From CALXXL01 sp034926605 (GTDB lineage Bacteria; Verrucomicrobiota; Lentisphaeria; Victivallales; Victivallaceae), in the NCBI GenBank assembly GCA_034926605.1, contig JAYFQV010000009.1, positions 186,001 through 250,000 on the forward strand: a DNA stretch of 64,000 bases. The letters are read 5' to 3'. Numbering within the stretch: the first letter of the stretch is position 1; each line of letters opens with the position of its first letter. Under the pieces are notes generated by a model. The model ran no database searches and had not been told where the DNA came from. It was given only the letters and a program-made list of their open reading frames with translations. Below are positions 27,247-36,171 of this stretch, piece by piece. The position numbers were made by a program, and so were the translations under genes.

Positions 27247-28941
27247 ATGAAGAAATATCAGAAGCTGAAACTTGAGAGAATCTGGAAACTGTTCGACGGC
27301 GCCGGAGTGGAACGCGCCGACGCTCCCGGCGCGCGCTATGAGGATACGCTGAGTCTTTCCTCCGGCGGCGAGAAGCGCGCCGTCGGGCTGGTGCTTAAAA
27401 ACAACAAGACCGACCTGAACGAGGTTCTCGGCTGCCGGGTGCCGTGCGGTACTCCCTCGATACTGGTCAACCGCATCGAGTCCAAGAGCGACACCCCCGC
27501 CCAGATCGGCGTCGGCGTGGACTGGTGGTTTGTCTGCTACCTGAACGGCCGCGAACTTTACAGCACCCTCGAAAGTGGCGGCAACCGCAACGCGGTGCCG
27601 GAAGTGACCGACCATATCATCGAGTTGCCGCTGGCAAAGGGAACCAATACGCTGGTGATCCTGTTCCTGGCCGGTTCCAGCAGCCGCAAGATCGCGATCG
27701 GGCCGGTTCCGTTCACCGACCTTTCACCGCGCACCGCCGAGCTGTCAAACGGGCCGTGGTTGCTCAATCCGGTACCGGGCGGCTGTACTGTCAAATTCAC
27801 CTCCCGGGGGCCGATGGCGGCCGGGATCGAGTTTCGTCGTCGCGGTGCCGCGCGCTTCCGCCGCAAATGGGAAACCGTGGCCGGAATATTGCGCCGGGAC
27901 TCCGCGCTGCATTCCTTCAATCTGCGGCGGCTGGTGCCGGGCGAGGTTTACGAATACCGGCTGCTTCTGCAATATACCGATACCAACCAGGTGCGGGTAT
28001 TGCCGGGATTGTATGAGTTTACCGTTCCGGCCGGGAAGGATTCCGACGGCCGGTTCTCGATATTTGTTTCGGGAGACACCCAGCTTATGCCGGAGCACCG
28101 GCGCAATACCGTTTCCCGGATATTCAGCGCACCCGGCACCTGCGACGTGGCCGGGTTCGTCCATATCGGTGACGCCGGGAGCACGTTCAATGATTTCGAA
28201 CCGGACTATTTCGACGGACTTATGGATGTTTTTCTGGCACAAACCCGCCATCGCGCGTTCTATATTCCGCTGCGCGGCAACCACGAGTTTTTCGGCCGGG
28301 ATTGCGTGAAGTTCGTCGAATTTTTCGGCACCTCCGAAGGGCGTACCTTTCAGGCGTTCCGGGCTGGCGGCTGTTTCTTTCTGGTACTCGACACCGGTTC
28401 CGGCGGCGCGCCGGACCCATTCGACGCCAGAAGCTACATGTATGTGATGGAGGATTCCTATCTCGCCGATCAGGAACGCTGGCTGAAGCGGATTGCGCGT
28501 TCCGCGGCGTTCAAGACCGCCGAATTCCGGGTGGTGTTCGCCCACGCCACCCCGGCGATGATGGTAGATTGGGCAGGGGCGATGCAGCTGGCCGACCGCG
28601 TGTTCGGGCCATCCGATATCAATCTTTGGATAGGCGGCCATGTCCACTCCTACCGCCGTTCCATTCCCGGCACCGACGAATTTTTGGCGAATTCTGCCAC
28701 GCCGCAGCCGCACCGGCTGCGCAGCGGCAGGAAATACGCCTATCCGATAATCACCATCGACGGACCGCGCGAAACCGGAGTGGAAATCTCCGGCACCATG
28801 ATCGACGTTTCGCCGGGTCGGCTTGAACTTACCACTCGAGACTTGGAAAACCGGGTGATCGACCACTTCGCGCTTAGCCCGGACGGCACGATCGAGGAGC
28901 TGAAAGTGGACAAGCCGATGACTCGCCTCGCCGTTCGTTAA
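27247..28941 (+). CDS. Metallophosphoesterase with N-terminal beta domain, purple acid phosphatase-like
   Basis: 564 residues. After about 170 residues of unknown beta-rich sequence a fibronectin-like domain (residues about 180-270) precedes a calcineurin-type phosphoesterase core: FVSGDTQL, HIGDAG, RGNHEF, FAHATP and IGGHVHSY. The order matches purple acid phosphatases. The first motif reads GDTQ where a D-x-H is usual, so one metal ligand is changed; the others are kept. There is no signal peptide. GGAG lies before the ATG. Its TAA overlaps the TAA of the convergent ilvB gene. Same strand as, and just behind, the histidine kinase, so joint expression is likely. Confidence 0.8.
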   Translation: MKKYQKLKLERIWKLFDGAGVERADAPGARYEDTLSLSSGGEKRAVGLVLKNNKTDLNEVLGCRVPCGTPSILVNRIESKSDTPAQIGVGVDWWFVCYLNGRELYSTLESGGNRNAVPEVTDHIIELPLAKGTNTLVILFLAGSSSRKIAIGPVPFTDLSPRTAELSNGPWLLNPVPGGCTVKFTSRGPMAAGIEFRRRGAARFRRKWETVAGILRRDSALHSFNLRRLVPGEVYEYRLLLQYTDTNQVRVLPGLYEFTVPAGKDSDGRFSIFVSGDTQLMPEHRRNTVSRIFSAPGTCDVAGFVHIGDAGSTFNDFEPDYFDGLMDVFLAQTRHRAFYIPLRGNHEFFGRDCVKFVEFFGTSEGRTFQAFRAGGCFFLVLDTGSGGAPDPFDARSYMYVMEDSYLADQERWLKRIARSAAFKTAEFRVVFAHATPAMMVDWAGAMQLADRVFGPSDINLWIGGHVHSYRRSIPGTDEFLANSATPQPHRLRSGRKYAYPIITIDGPRETGVEISGTMIDVSPGRLELTTRDLENRVIDHFALSPDGTIEELKVDKPMTRLAVR

Positions 28942-30668
28942 GGCTGCTTTTCCGAGGGGCACTCCAGTATCATCTCGCGGTAGGACTTGCCGCCGGGGAT
29001 CATGGGAAGCACATGGTCCTGATACAGGGTGTGGCAGTCCAGCAGAAACGGGCCGGGAGTTCCCAGCATCTCTGTGATGGCGTTCTCCAGCTCTTCCGGG
29101 CGGAACACGTCGCGCCCCGGTATGTCGTAGGAGCGGGCGATGTTCACAAAGTCCGGGAACGGTCGGGCGCATTTGCCGCGCAGGTCGGTGTTGCCGCGCT
29201 TGCCGCGATAGAACAGGTCTTCGATCTGCGCCACCATGCCGAGGTGCTGGTTGTTCAGGATAACCATTTTTATGCCGATCTCCTCGGCCGCCACCGTTCC
29301 CAGTTCCTGGATGTTCATCTGAAACGAGCCGTCGCCGTCGATATTGATGACCAGTTCATCCGGACGCGCCAGTTTTGCGCCGATGGCCGCCGGCAGGCCG
29401 AATCCCATTGTTCCCAGCCCGCCGGAGGTCAGCAGCTGTCGCGGCCGCCGGTAGCGGTAATACTGCGCCGCCCACATCTGGTGCTGACCGACACCGGGCA
29501 CGATGATTGCGCCGCCGCCGGTTGCGCGGTCGATGGCCTCCACCACCTGCTGCGGCTTGAGACCGCCGGGCGATGCGGTATAATGCAGCGGATGTTCGGC
29601 CTTCCAATTTGCAATGGTTTCGAACCACCCGGAACGCTCGCGGAATTCCGGATTGCGGTTGAGATGGGCCAGCGCCGGTTTGATGTCTGCCCGGATGCCG
29701 ATATGTGCTTGAACGTTCTTGTTTATCTCGGAGGCGTCGATGTCGATATGAACGATCCTGGCGTTCGGCGCAAAGTCCGCGACGGCCCCGGTGGACCGAT
29801 CGGAAAACCGTGCGCCGAGAACCAGCAGCAGGTCGCTTTCATTGACTGCGTAATTCGCATAATAGGTGCCGTGCATGCCGAAGAATTTGAGCGACAGAGG
29901 GTGCGTTTCCGGGAATGCCCCGATGCCCATGAGAGAGGTGGCCACCGGAATATTGTAGCCTTCGGCGAAGGCCAGCAGTTCTTTTTCCGCTCCGGCCGAG
30001 ATTATGCCTCCGCCGGCGTAGATGCACGGGCGCCTGGCTCGCGCGATCTCCTGTTTGACCGCGAGAACGTCTTCTTCCGGCATTCCCTCCGTCCACGGCA
30101 TGTTGCCGGAAGGCGGAGCGGGCGGCACGTGGAATTCCAGCATCGCCTTCTGAATGTCCTTGGGTATGTCGATCCACACCGGGCCCGGCCTTCCGCTTTG
30201 GGCTATGGCAAAGGCGCGGATGATGGTCGGAGCGATCTCGGACGGGTCGAGCACCAGAAAACTGTGCTTGACGATCGGCCGGGTCATTCCGATGATGTCG
30301 ATCTCCTGAAAGGCGTTTTTTCCGATGTACCACGACTCGACCTGCCCGGTGATTATCACCACCGGGATGGAATCCATATAGGCATCGGCGATGCCGGTGA
30401 GCAGATTGGTGGCGCCGGGGCCGGAGGTCGCCATGCAGACTCCGACCTTGCCGGAGGCGCGGGCGTAGCCGTTGGCGGCGAACGCGCCTCCCTGCTCGTT
30501 GCGCGGCAGGATCACCCGGATGGACGAGTCGGCCAATGCCTGATGGAATTCCACCGCGCTGCCGCCGGGATAGGCGAAGCAGGTGTCCACTCCGAGGTGT
30601 TCCAAGGTTTTTATTGCGATCTGGGCGCCTTTGTAAAGCGTTTTCCGGGTTGCGATTGCTGAATCCAT
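28938..30668 (-). CDS. ilvB: Acetolactate synthase large (catalytic) subunit
   Basis: 576 residues. Thiamine-diphosphate enzyme that joins two pyruvates, or pyruvate and 2-oxobutyrate, in branched-chain amino acid synthesis. Visible: the catalytic Glu in NEQGGAFAANGYAR, SGPGATNLLTG, the central FAD-binding domain with GARFSDR, and the C-terminal ThDP motif GDGSFQMNIQELGT...NNQ. The His normally before the EQG motif is Asn. The regulatory subunit ilvN is not adjacent. The ATG chosen has GGAAGA upstream; a longer reading frame begins in the leader. Promoter and a 230-base leader with two hairpins lie upstream, which points to leader-based control. Convergent with the phosphoesterase gene. Confidence 0.93.
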   Translation of the reverse strand: MDSAIATRKTLYKGAQIAIKTLEHLGVDTCFAYPGGSAVEFHQALADSSIRVILPRNEQGGAFAANGYARASGKVGVCMATSGPGATNLLTGIADAYMDSIPVVIITGQVESWYIGKNAFQEIDIIGMTRPIVKHSFLVLDPSEIAPTIIRAFAIAQSGRPGPVWIDIPKDIQKAMLEFHVPPAPPSGNMPWTEGMPEEDVLAVKQEIARARRPCIYAGGGIISAGAEKELLAFAEGYNIPVATSLMGIGAFPETHPLSLKFFGMHGTYYANYAVNESDLLLVLGARFSDRSTGAVADFAPNARIVHIDIDASEINKNVQAHIGIRADIKPALAHLNRNPEFRERSGWFETIANWKAEHPLHYTASPGGLKPQQVVEAIDRATGGGAIIVPGVGQHQMWAAQYYRYRRPRQLLTSGGLGTMGFGLPAAIGAKLARPDELVINIDGDGSFQMNIQELGTVAAEEIGIKMVILNNQHLGMVAQIEDLFYRGKRGNTDLRGKCARPFPDFVNIARSYDIPGRDVFRPEELENAITEMLGTPGPFLLDCHTLYQDHVLPMIPGGKSYREMILECPSEKQP

Positions 30669-30901
30669 GATTATTCGTTCTTCCATCGAAGGTTGATCTG
30701 TTCTGGCACGAGAGACACTTCCCCCGGACGACGGATGCGAAAAATGTTGAATCAGTTGGAACGCCGGAGGGAATCCCGGGAGGGGTGCGTGTGGACGCAC
30801 CGGAACAACCCCGTTCGCATTACCGGGAGGTGTTTGCGAACGGGCTGCTTACGGCTACCGCCTGGAAAAACAGATTGTTCCTGAAAGAAAAACTCATAAT
30901 G
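30669..30901 (-). promoter_or_regulatory. Structured leader of ilvB
   Basis: About 230 untranslated bases between the predicted start of transcription and ilvB. On the minus strand it contains a 10-bp hairpin (CCCGTTCGCA/TGCGAACGGG, plus-strand 30810-30844) with a 15-base loop displaying CCTCCCGG, then a 7-bp hairpin (GGTGCGT/ACGCACC, 30784-30801) followed by a second CCTCCCGG. No T-box GGUGG signature and no Ile/Leu/Val-rich leader peptide is seen. It could be an attenuator, a riboswitch-like element or a processed small RNA. Confidence 0.5.
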
Positions 30902-30907
30902 TTGAAT

Positions 30908-30936
30908 AATATAATGTACGGTCCGGCATTTATCAA
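30908..30936 (-). promoter_or_regulatory. Promoter of ilvB
   Basis: On the minus strand TTGATA, 17 bases, TATATT: close to the sigma70 consensus. It is 240 bases upstream of the ilvB start, which defines the long leader. Bases between here and the MBOAT promoter hold no gene that I can support. Confidence 0.65.
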
Positions 30937-31035
30937 GCATTTTTCTGCATTATCCGGCAAAATCGCCGTGATTTTGCGGATTTCACCGATGGGCGGAGGC
31001 GTTGAATATAGTCGTCTCCTGATTGCTCAAACGGT

Positions 31036-31063
31036 TTGCAATCTTTGGAAACGCGATTATAGT
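31036..31063 (+). promoter_or_regulatory. Promoter of the MBOAT/AlgJ-like operon
   Basis: TTGCAA, 16 bases, TATAGT, 24 bases before the ATG of the acyltransferase; GGAGA ribosome site in between. Confidence 0.55.
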
Positions 31064-31086
31064 AATGAAAATTTGGAGAACAAAAG

Positions 31087-32493
31087 ATGGTATTCAGTTC
31101 TTATTTGTTCCTGTTTTTCTTTCTTCCGGCGGCATTGGCGTGCTATTACATATCTCCAAGACGCTGGAAACACTTGACGTTGACGTTGTTCAGCTATCTG
31201 TTCTACGGCTGGGCCAACCCGGCGTTCATGTTGCTGATGCTGTTTACCACCACGGTGGATTATACCAACGGCAGGATCATCGGCTCGTCGGAAAAATCGA
31301 GGGTGCGAAAGCTGGCGGTTACCGTGTCGGTGGTGGTGGATCTTGCGGTGCTGGGATTTTTCAAGTATTTCAATTTCGGCATCGAGAACTACAATGCGAT
31401 GATGGCCGGCATGGGAATCCCGGAATGGCAGTACGCCGGATTCTTCCGGGTGATACTGCCGCTCGGCATCAGTTTTTATACTTTTCAGAGCCTGAGCTAT
31501 GTGATTGACGTATATCGGCGCGACGCCAGGCATGTGACGAATTTTATTGACTACGCCTGCTTCGTATCCATGTTTCCCCAGCTGGTGGCAGGGCCGATCA
31601 TCCGGTTCCAGGAGGTGGCCGATCAGCTTGCGTTCCGTACCCATACCATTGAAAAATTTGCGCGAGGCGCGGCTTTTTTCATGCTGGGCATGGGGAAGAA
31701 GGTGTTGCTGGCCAACCCATGCGGCAAGATTGCCGACACCTGCTTCAACGCCGGGATTCTTGATGTTTTGAACTCGTGGTACGGTGTGGTCGCCTATGCC
31801 TTCCAGATTTATTTCGACTTCTCCGGTTATTCCGACATGGCGATCGGCCTGGGGCTCATGCTCGGGTTCACATTCGCCAAAAACTTCGATTCCCCCTATC
31901 ACTCCTGCAGCATCACCGAATTCTGGCGCCGGTGGCATTTGTCGCTTTCCACCTGGCTGCGCGACTACCTGTACATTCCGCTTGGCGGCAACCGCAAGGG
32001 CAACGTGCGCACCTATATCAATCTTGCGCTGGTGATGCTGCTGGGCGGGCTTTGGCATGGCGCCAGCTGGAATTTCCTTATCTGGGGCGGTATTCACGGC
32101 GGCTGGCTCGGCGTAGAGCGGGCCATGGGCAAGGAGAGCTTTTACCACCGTCTGTGGCGGCCGCTGCAGATGGCGGTCACGTTTTTCATCGTGGTGCTGG
32201 CATGGGTGTTTTTCCGTGCCGAGACGCTGCCGGCGGCCGGGCGCTATCTCGCCGGGATGTTCGGCGCCGGTGGCGATCCGTCAAGCGGAATCGTGGCGGG
32301 GGTTATCTACAATCCCTATTATCTTATCAATTTCGTGCTGGCGGCAGCGGTGGTGTGGGGCCTGCCGCAGACCTGGGATTTCACCCGCAGGTTGACTTGG
32401 CCTAAATTCGCATGGTGCGTGCTGGTCTTCGCCGTCGCGCTGGCGGCACTGACCACCCAAAGCTACAATCCGTTCATCTATTTCATATTCTGA
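31087..32493 (+). CDS. MBOAT-family O-acyltransferase, AlgI-like
   Basis: 468 residues with about ten membrane helices. The N-terminus (FSSYLFLFFFLPAALACYY) and the motifs GISFYTFQSLSYVIDVYR, SMFPQLVAGPIIRF, ITEFWRRWHLSLSTWLRDY and GGLWHGASWNF (with the catalytic His) are those of AlgI/DltB-type acyltransferases. They carry acetyl groups across the membrane for O-acetylation of exported polysaccharide. The next gene encodes the AlgJ/AlgX-like partner, which completes an acetylation pair. The target polymer cannot be named from sequence. Confidence 0.93.
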   Translation: MVFSSYLFLFFFLPAALACYYISPRRWKHLTLTLFSYLFYGWANPAFMLLMLFTTTVDYTNGRIIGSSEKSRVRKLAVTVSVVVDLAVLGFFKYFNFGIENYNAMMAGMGIPEWQYAGFFRVILPLGISFYTFQSLSYVIDVYRRDARHVTNFIDYACFVSMFPQLVAGPIIRFQEVADQLAFRTHTIEKFARGAAFFMLGMGKKVLLANPCGKIADTCFNAGILDVLNSWYGVVAYAFQIYFDFSGYSDMAIGLGLMLGFTFAKNFDSPYHSCSITEFWRRWHLSLSTWLRDYLYIPLGGNRKGNVRTYINLALVMLLGGLWHGASWNFLIWGGIHGGWLGVERAMGKESFYHRLWRPLQMAVTFFIVVLAWVFFRAETLPAAGRYLAGMFGAGGDPSSGIVAGVIYNPYYLINFVLAAAVVWGLPQTWDFTRRLTWPKFAWCVLVFAVALAALTTQSYNPFIYFIF

Positions 32494-32503
32494 GGCAGAA
32501 GCA

Positions 32504-34051
32504 ATGAGCGAAAATCGGAAACTCAGCCGCGAGGACATCGCGAAAATGGAAATAGGGCGCACCGAAGTGTCGGCGCCGTTGAAGTGGACGTTTGCACTGT
32601 TTTTCATCGTTTTTATCACACTTTATCCGGTGGTGCAGATGGTTCACGACATCCGCAGCGGAGCGCCCGGTGTGACCGCGATCGTGCCGGAGATTGCCTC
32701 GGTGCGAGCCGGCACTCCGCTGGAATATGCATCGGAGCTGACCGCCGGGCTGAAACGGTTCGAGCGCGGGCTGGAGGATGCTTCTCTGCTGCGCGCGTGG
32801 CTGCTGCCTCCGGTTCAGGAGTTTCTCACCAGATACCTCCGTACCGGCAACGAGAAGGTAATCGTCGGCCATGACGGCTGGCTGTTTTACGCTCCGGACT
32901 TCCAGTATGTGGCTCATCCCGGCTTTCTGCGTCCGGAGGTCATGAGGAAGCGGGCCGAGAAAGATGGGGTGCAGCCCGACCCGGTCGCGGCGATCGTCGA
33001 TTTCAAGGAGCAGCTTGAAAAGCGCGGCATCACCCTGATTGTGGTGCCGATGCCGGTAAAGCCGACGATCTGCGGCCGTTATCTGGGCGGCGGCGAGGGA
33101 GTTTTGGAAAATCCGTCGTTCCCGGAATTCATGCGCCGGCTCAAGGAAAATGGCGTGAAGGTGGTGGAGCTGGCCGGGGCATTGTCTCCGGAGTCGTATC
33201 TCAAATTGGACACCCATCTTACGCCTGACGGCGTTTCTGCGGTAGGGACCATGATAGACGGACGTCCGTCCGATGCCGCTGTCGCGTCGGAGCAGGTGAC
33301 AAATTGCGGCGACATCGCCGCGATGCTCAAATTGCCGGACGTTTCAAAGGTGTTCGCTCCTCAGACTGTTACGCTGACTCAAAAGGCGGATGCTTTTTCC
33401 CGCGACTCCGAATATCTGTTGCTGGGCGACAGTTTCACCAACATCTACTCGGCTTCCGCGATGGGATGGGGCGAACATGCCGGGCTGGGGGAACGGCTGG
33501 CGGGGCGCGTCGGGCAGATAGACATGATTGCGCGGAATGACTGCGGGTCCTATGCCACTCGCGCCATGCTGGCCACCGAACTCAAGCGGGGCCGCGACCG
33601 TTTGGCCGGTAAGAAATATGTGATATGGGAATTTGCCGAGCGCGAGTTGGCGTTTGGCGATTGGAAGATGATCGACCTTGCGCCGGGGACTCCGCCGGAG
33701 GATAAATTTGTGTTGCCGGAGCCCGGCAGTCCGCTGGAAGTCACCGGTACCGTGCTCGCCATGACCGCGGCGCCGCGTCCCGGCCAAAGCGCCTATTCCG
33801 ACCACCTTATGGCGGTTCACCTCGGCGACATCGACGGTGGTGACGCGCAGGCATTATGCTATCTGGTTGACCTTAAGAACAACGTTCCCGGCGGAGCGGC
33901 CGCGTTGCGTCCCGGAGATACGGTAAAGTTGAGGTTGCGCAATTTCTCCGATCGTCCGGAATACGAAAGCTGGAGCCGCAGCGATCTGGCGGACGAGTCG
34001 CTGTTGCTGCAGGAACCGTGCTTCGGCGAAATAGAGGCTGATAAAATCTAG
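32504..34051 (+). CDS. AlgJ/AlgX-like periplasmic O-acetyltransferase
   Basis: 515 residues. A cytosolic head, one membrane helix (about residues 27-45), then an SGNH-hydrolase-like domain with GHDGWLFYAPDF, the DTHLTPDG acidic/His motif and YLLLGDSFTNIY, where the GDSF Ser is the likely nucleophile. C-terminal 100 residues are beta-rich and may bind the polymer. It follows the MBOAT gene by ten bases. Together they would acetylate an exocellular polysaccharide: AlgI-like imports the acetyl group and this protein transfers it. The usual His next to the catalytic Asp in AlgX (D-x-H-W) appears as DTHL. Confidence 0.85.
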   Translation: MSENRKLSREDIAKMEIGRTEVSAPLKWTFALFFIVFITLYPVVQMVHDIRSGAPGVTAIVPEIASVRAGTPLEYASELTAGLKRFERGLEDASLLRAWLLPPVQEFLTRYLRTGNEKVIVGHDGWLFYAPDFQYVAHPGFLRPEVMRKRAEKDGVQPDPVAAIVDFKEQLEKRGITLIVVPMPVKPTICGRYLGGGEGVLENPSFPEFMRRLKENGVKVVELAGALSPESYLKLDTHLTPDGVSAVGTMIDGRPSDAAVASEQVTNCGDIAAMLKLPDVSKVFAPQTVTLTQKADAFSRDSEYLLLGDSFTNIYSASAMGWGEHAGLGERLAGRVGQIDMIARNDCGSYATRAMLATELKRGRDRLAGKKYVIWEFAERELAFGDWKMIDLAPGTPPEDKFVLPEPGSPLEVTGTVLAMTAAPRPGQSAYSDHLMAVHLGDIDGGDAQALCYLVDLKNNVPGGAAALRPGDTVKLRLRNFSDRPEYESWSRSDLADESLLLQEPCFGEIEADKI

Positions 34052-34117
34052 TGCTCGTTGCGGTAATGTTTTTTCCGGGCGGCAAGCAGGCAATGCGTTT
34101 TTTTATCGCTCCGGAAA

Positions 34118-35209
34118 TCAGGCGAGAATCCTTTTCAGCCCGGCGCAGACCGCCGCGACATCGGACTCCGGCATATGCGGGCCGATCGGCAGGCTCAGGA
34201 AAGTGTCCGCCCACGCCTCGGTTATCGGAAAATCGCCGCGCGCAAAGCCCATGTCTTTGTAGGCGTCCGAGAGATGCGGCGGAATCGGATAGTGTATCAG
34301 CGTGGGGATTTCAGCCATCTGCAGACGGTCGCGCACCATATCCCGATTATCCAGCCTTATGACGAACTGGTGCCATACGCTGTCCGCCGGCCCGGAAAGC
34401 GGAAGCCGGACGGCGACCTCGGCAAGCTCCGCCAGATAGCGTTCGGCCACCTTGCGCCGTTGGGCGTTCCAGGCGTCGAGGCGGGGTATTTTGACCGCAA
34501 GAAATGCCGCCTGAAGCGCGTCGATGCGGCGGTTATAACCTTTGATTTCGTTGTAGCCCCTGACCCGGCTGCCGTAGTTGCGCAGTACGCGGACGCGGTC
34601 CGCAATGGCCGGATCATTGGTGGTGACGCCGCCGGCTTCGCCGAATGCGCCGATGTTTTTGGCGGGGTAGAAGCTGAATGCCGCCGCGTGACCCAGGTTG
34701 CCGGTGCGCTTGCCGTGATAGACGGCACCTTGGCTTTGCGCGTTGTCCTCCAGCACGAAGAGGTGATGCTTTGCGGCTGTTTTCATTATCGGATCCATAT
34801 CGGCCGGGGTGCCGAACAGATGGACGGCGGCAATGGCGGCGGTGCGCGGTGTTATCGCCGCTTCAATGCGGGCGGGATCGAGGTTGAAGGTATTTTCCTC
34901 CGGCTCCACCGGAACCGGAGTCGCCCCGATCTGGGAGACCGCCAGCCAGGTTGCGATGTAGGTGTTGGCCGGAACGATGACTTCATCGCCCGGCTTGACG
35001 CCGCCGGCTTCCAGCGCCAGGCAGAGGGCGTCTAGACCGTTGGACACGCCCACGCAGTATTTCACTCCGCAGAAATCGGCCCACATCCGCTCGAAATTCT
35101 CCACCTCCGGGCCCAGCACATACCAGCCGGAGTTCATAAAGCGGAAATAGGCGGCGTCAAGCTCGTCCTTGAGCTCCAGATAGGGGGCCTTCATATCAAG
35201 GAACTGCAT
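34118..35209 (-). CDS. DegT/DnrJ/EryC1 sugar aminotransferase (QdtB/FdtB-like)
   Basis: 363 residues. PLP-dependent sugar aminotransferase: EDNAQSQGA (Asp that contacts the cofactor ring), FSFYPAKNIGAFGEAGG (Schiff-base Lys in PAKN) and GYNRRIDALQAAFL. The N-terminus (FLDMKAPYLELKDEL) resembles enzymes that make dTDP-3-amino-3,6-dideoxyhexoses. It is one base downstream of a fused acetyltransferase-ketoisomerase gene, which supports 3-amino sugar formation. Which epimer (Fuc3N or Qui3N) cannot be told. Convergent with the AlgJ-like gene; 66 bases in between hold no clear terminator. Confidence 0.88.
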   Translation of the reverse strand: MQFLDMKAPYLELKDELDAAYFRFMNSGWYVLGPEVENFERMWADFCGVKYCVGVSNGLDALCLALEAGGVKPGDEVIVPANTYIATWLAVSQIGATPVPVEPEENTFNLDPARIEAAITPRTAAIAAVHLFGTPADMDPIMKTAAKHHLFVLEDNAQSQGAVYHGKRTGNLGHAAAFSFYPAKNIGAFGEAGGVTTNDPAIADRVRVLRNYGSRVRGYNEIKGYNRRIDALQAAFLAVKIPRLDAWNAQRRKVAERYLAELAEVAVRLPLSGPADSVWHQFVIRLDNRDMVRDRLQMAEIPTLIHYPIPPHLSDAYKDMGFARGDFPITEAWADTFLSLPIGPHMPESDVAAVCAGLKRILA

Positions 35210-35210
35210 A

Positions 35211-36107
35211 TTACCTCCCTTTATATTTTAGGAACTCCTCGTAATCGCGGATGTAGTCGTCGGAATCGTAGTCATGAGAGGCGAGCACCATCAGCACGCA
35301 GTCGGCGGAGTGCTTGTATTGTACTCCCCAGCATCCGGCGGGCAGATAAAGCCCTACCGACGGAGACGCGAGCACGAACTCCTCCCGGCTGGAGGCATTG
35401 TCGACGATCACATGCACGGAACCGCATACCGAAACCATGAACTGTTCGCATTTCCGGTGCGCGTGTTCGCCGCGTACCTCGGATTGTACGGCGTAGGTGT
35501 AGAACACCCGCTTGACAGGGAATGGCAGGAGTTTGTCGAATTCCAGCACATTCAGGTCGCCGCGCAGATCGGAGAACTTCGGGATGTCGTACAGTTTTGC
35601 TCCGGTAATGGTGGCTGACTTGCCTGCGGCGCAGCCGATGCGACAGGGGACGACCTGTGCCGCGTCGGCGTATCCGATAATACGGGCGGGGTTGCCTTCA
35701 ACGATTGCATACGGCGGAACGTTCTGGGTCACCACCGCTCCGGCCGTGACTTCCGATCCGCCGCCAACCGCCGTCGCAAGCACAATGGCATTGGCGCCGA
35801 CCTTGGAGTTACGGCATATGCGAACCGGCTCATGGCGGCCGTCGATCACCGCGCCGGGGCCGATGGCGGCGTTGTCCTCAATCCGCACATCGCCGCAGAT
35901 TCTTGCCCCGCAGCCGATATTCACATGATTGCCGAGTGCGGCACCGGCGTCGATGAACGCATAATCGCCGATTTCGCAGCCGGAACCCAAACGGGCGCCG
36001 TCAAGGATATGCGTCCAGGCACCGACCCGGGTGCCGGGACCGATTGCCGAGGCGCGCTCCACGAGCGCCAGCGGGTGCAACGGGTGTTTTTCCTGGTCAG
36101 CTGGCAT
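35211..36107 (-). CDS. WxcM-like fusion: hexapeptide acetyltransferase plus dTDP-sugar 3,4-ketoisomerase
   Basis: 298 residues with two domains. Residues about 10-155 form a left-handed beta helix of hexapeptide repeats ending GAVVTQNVPPYAIVEGNPARIIGY, as in sugar N-acetyltransferases. Residues about 165-298 form a cupin of the FdtA/QdtA type with DLRGDLNVLEF and GEHAHRKCEQF, which isomerises dTDP-4-keto-6-deoxyglucose to the 3-keto sugar. With the adjacent aminotransferase, the two genes encode all three steps from that intermediate to a dTDP-3-acetamido sugar. rmlA and rmlB are not in the window. GGAG eight bases before ATG. Confidence 0.88.
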   Translation of the reverse strand: MPADQEKHPLHPLALVERASAIGPGTRVGAWTHILDGARLGSGCEIGDYAFIDAGAALGNHVNIGCGARICGDVRIEDNAAIGPGAVIDGRHEPVRICRNSKVGANAIVLATAVGGGSEVTAGAVVTQNVPPYAIVEGNPARIIGYADAAQVVPCRIGCAAGKSATITGAKLYDIPKFSDLRGDLNVLEFDKLLPFPVKRVFYTYAVQSEVRGEHAHRKCEQFMVSVCGSVHVIVDNASSREEFVLASPSVGLYLPAGCWGVQYKHSADCVLMVLASHDYDSDDYIRDYEEFLKYKGR

Positions 36108-36141
36108 ATTCTGGCTCCGAATCTGGTTAAATCGTATGACA

Positions 36142-36171
36142 ATAATATTTACCCGGAACCGGAAAAGTCAA
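36142..36171 (-). promoter_or_regulatory. Promoter of the dTDP-3-acetamido-sugar genes
   Basis: On the minus strand TTGACT, 18 bases, TATTAT, 35 bases before the ATG of the fusion gene. Confidence 0.5.

Noticed and set aside
29013..30662. 549-residue plus-strand open frame opposite ilvB
   Set aside because: Antisense to a fully conserved enzyme; His/Gly/Val-rich composition typical of mirror frames.
30752..30940. 62-residue minus-strand open frame in the ilvB leader as an attenuation peptide
   Set aside because: No clusters of Ile, Leu or Val codons and no ribosome site; the leader is more likely regulated by RNA structure.
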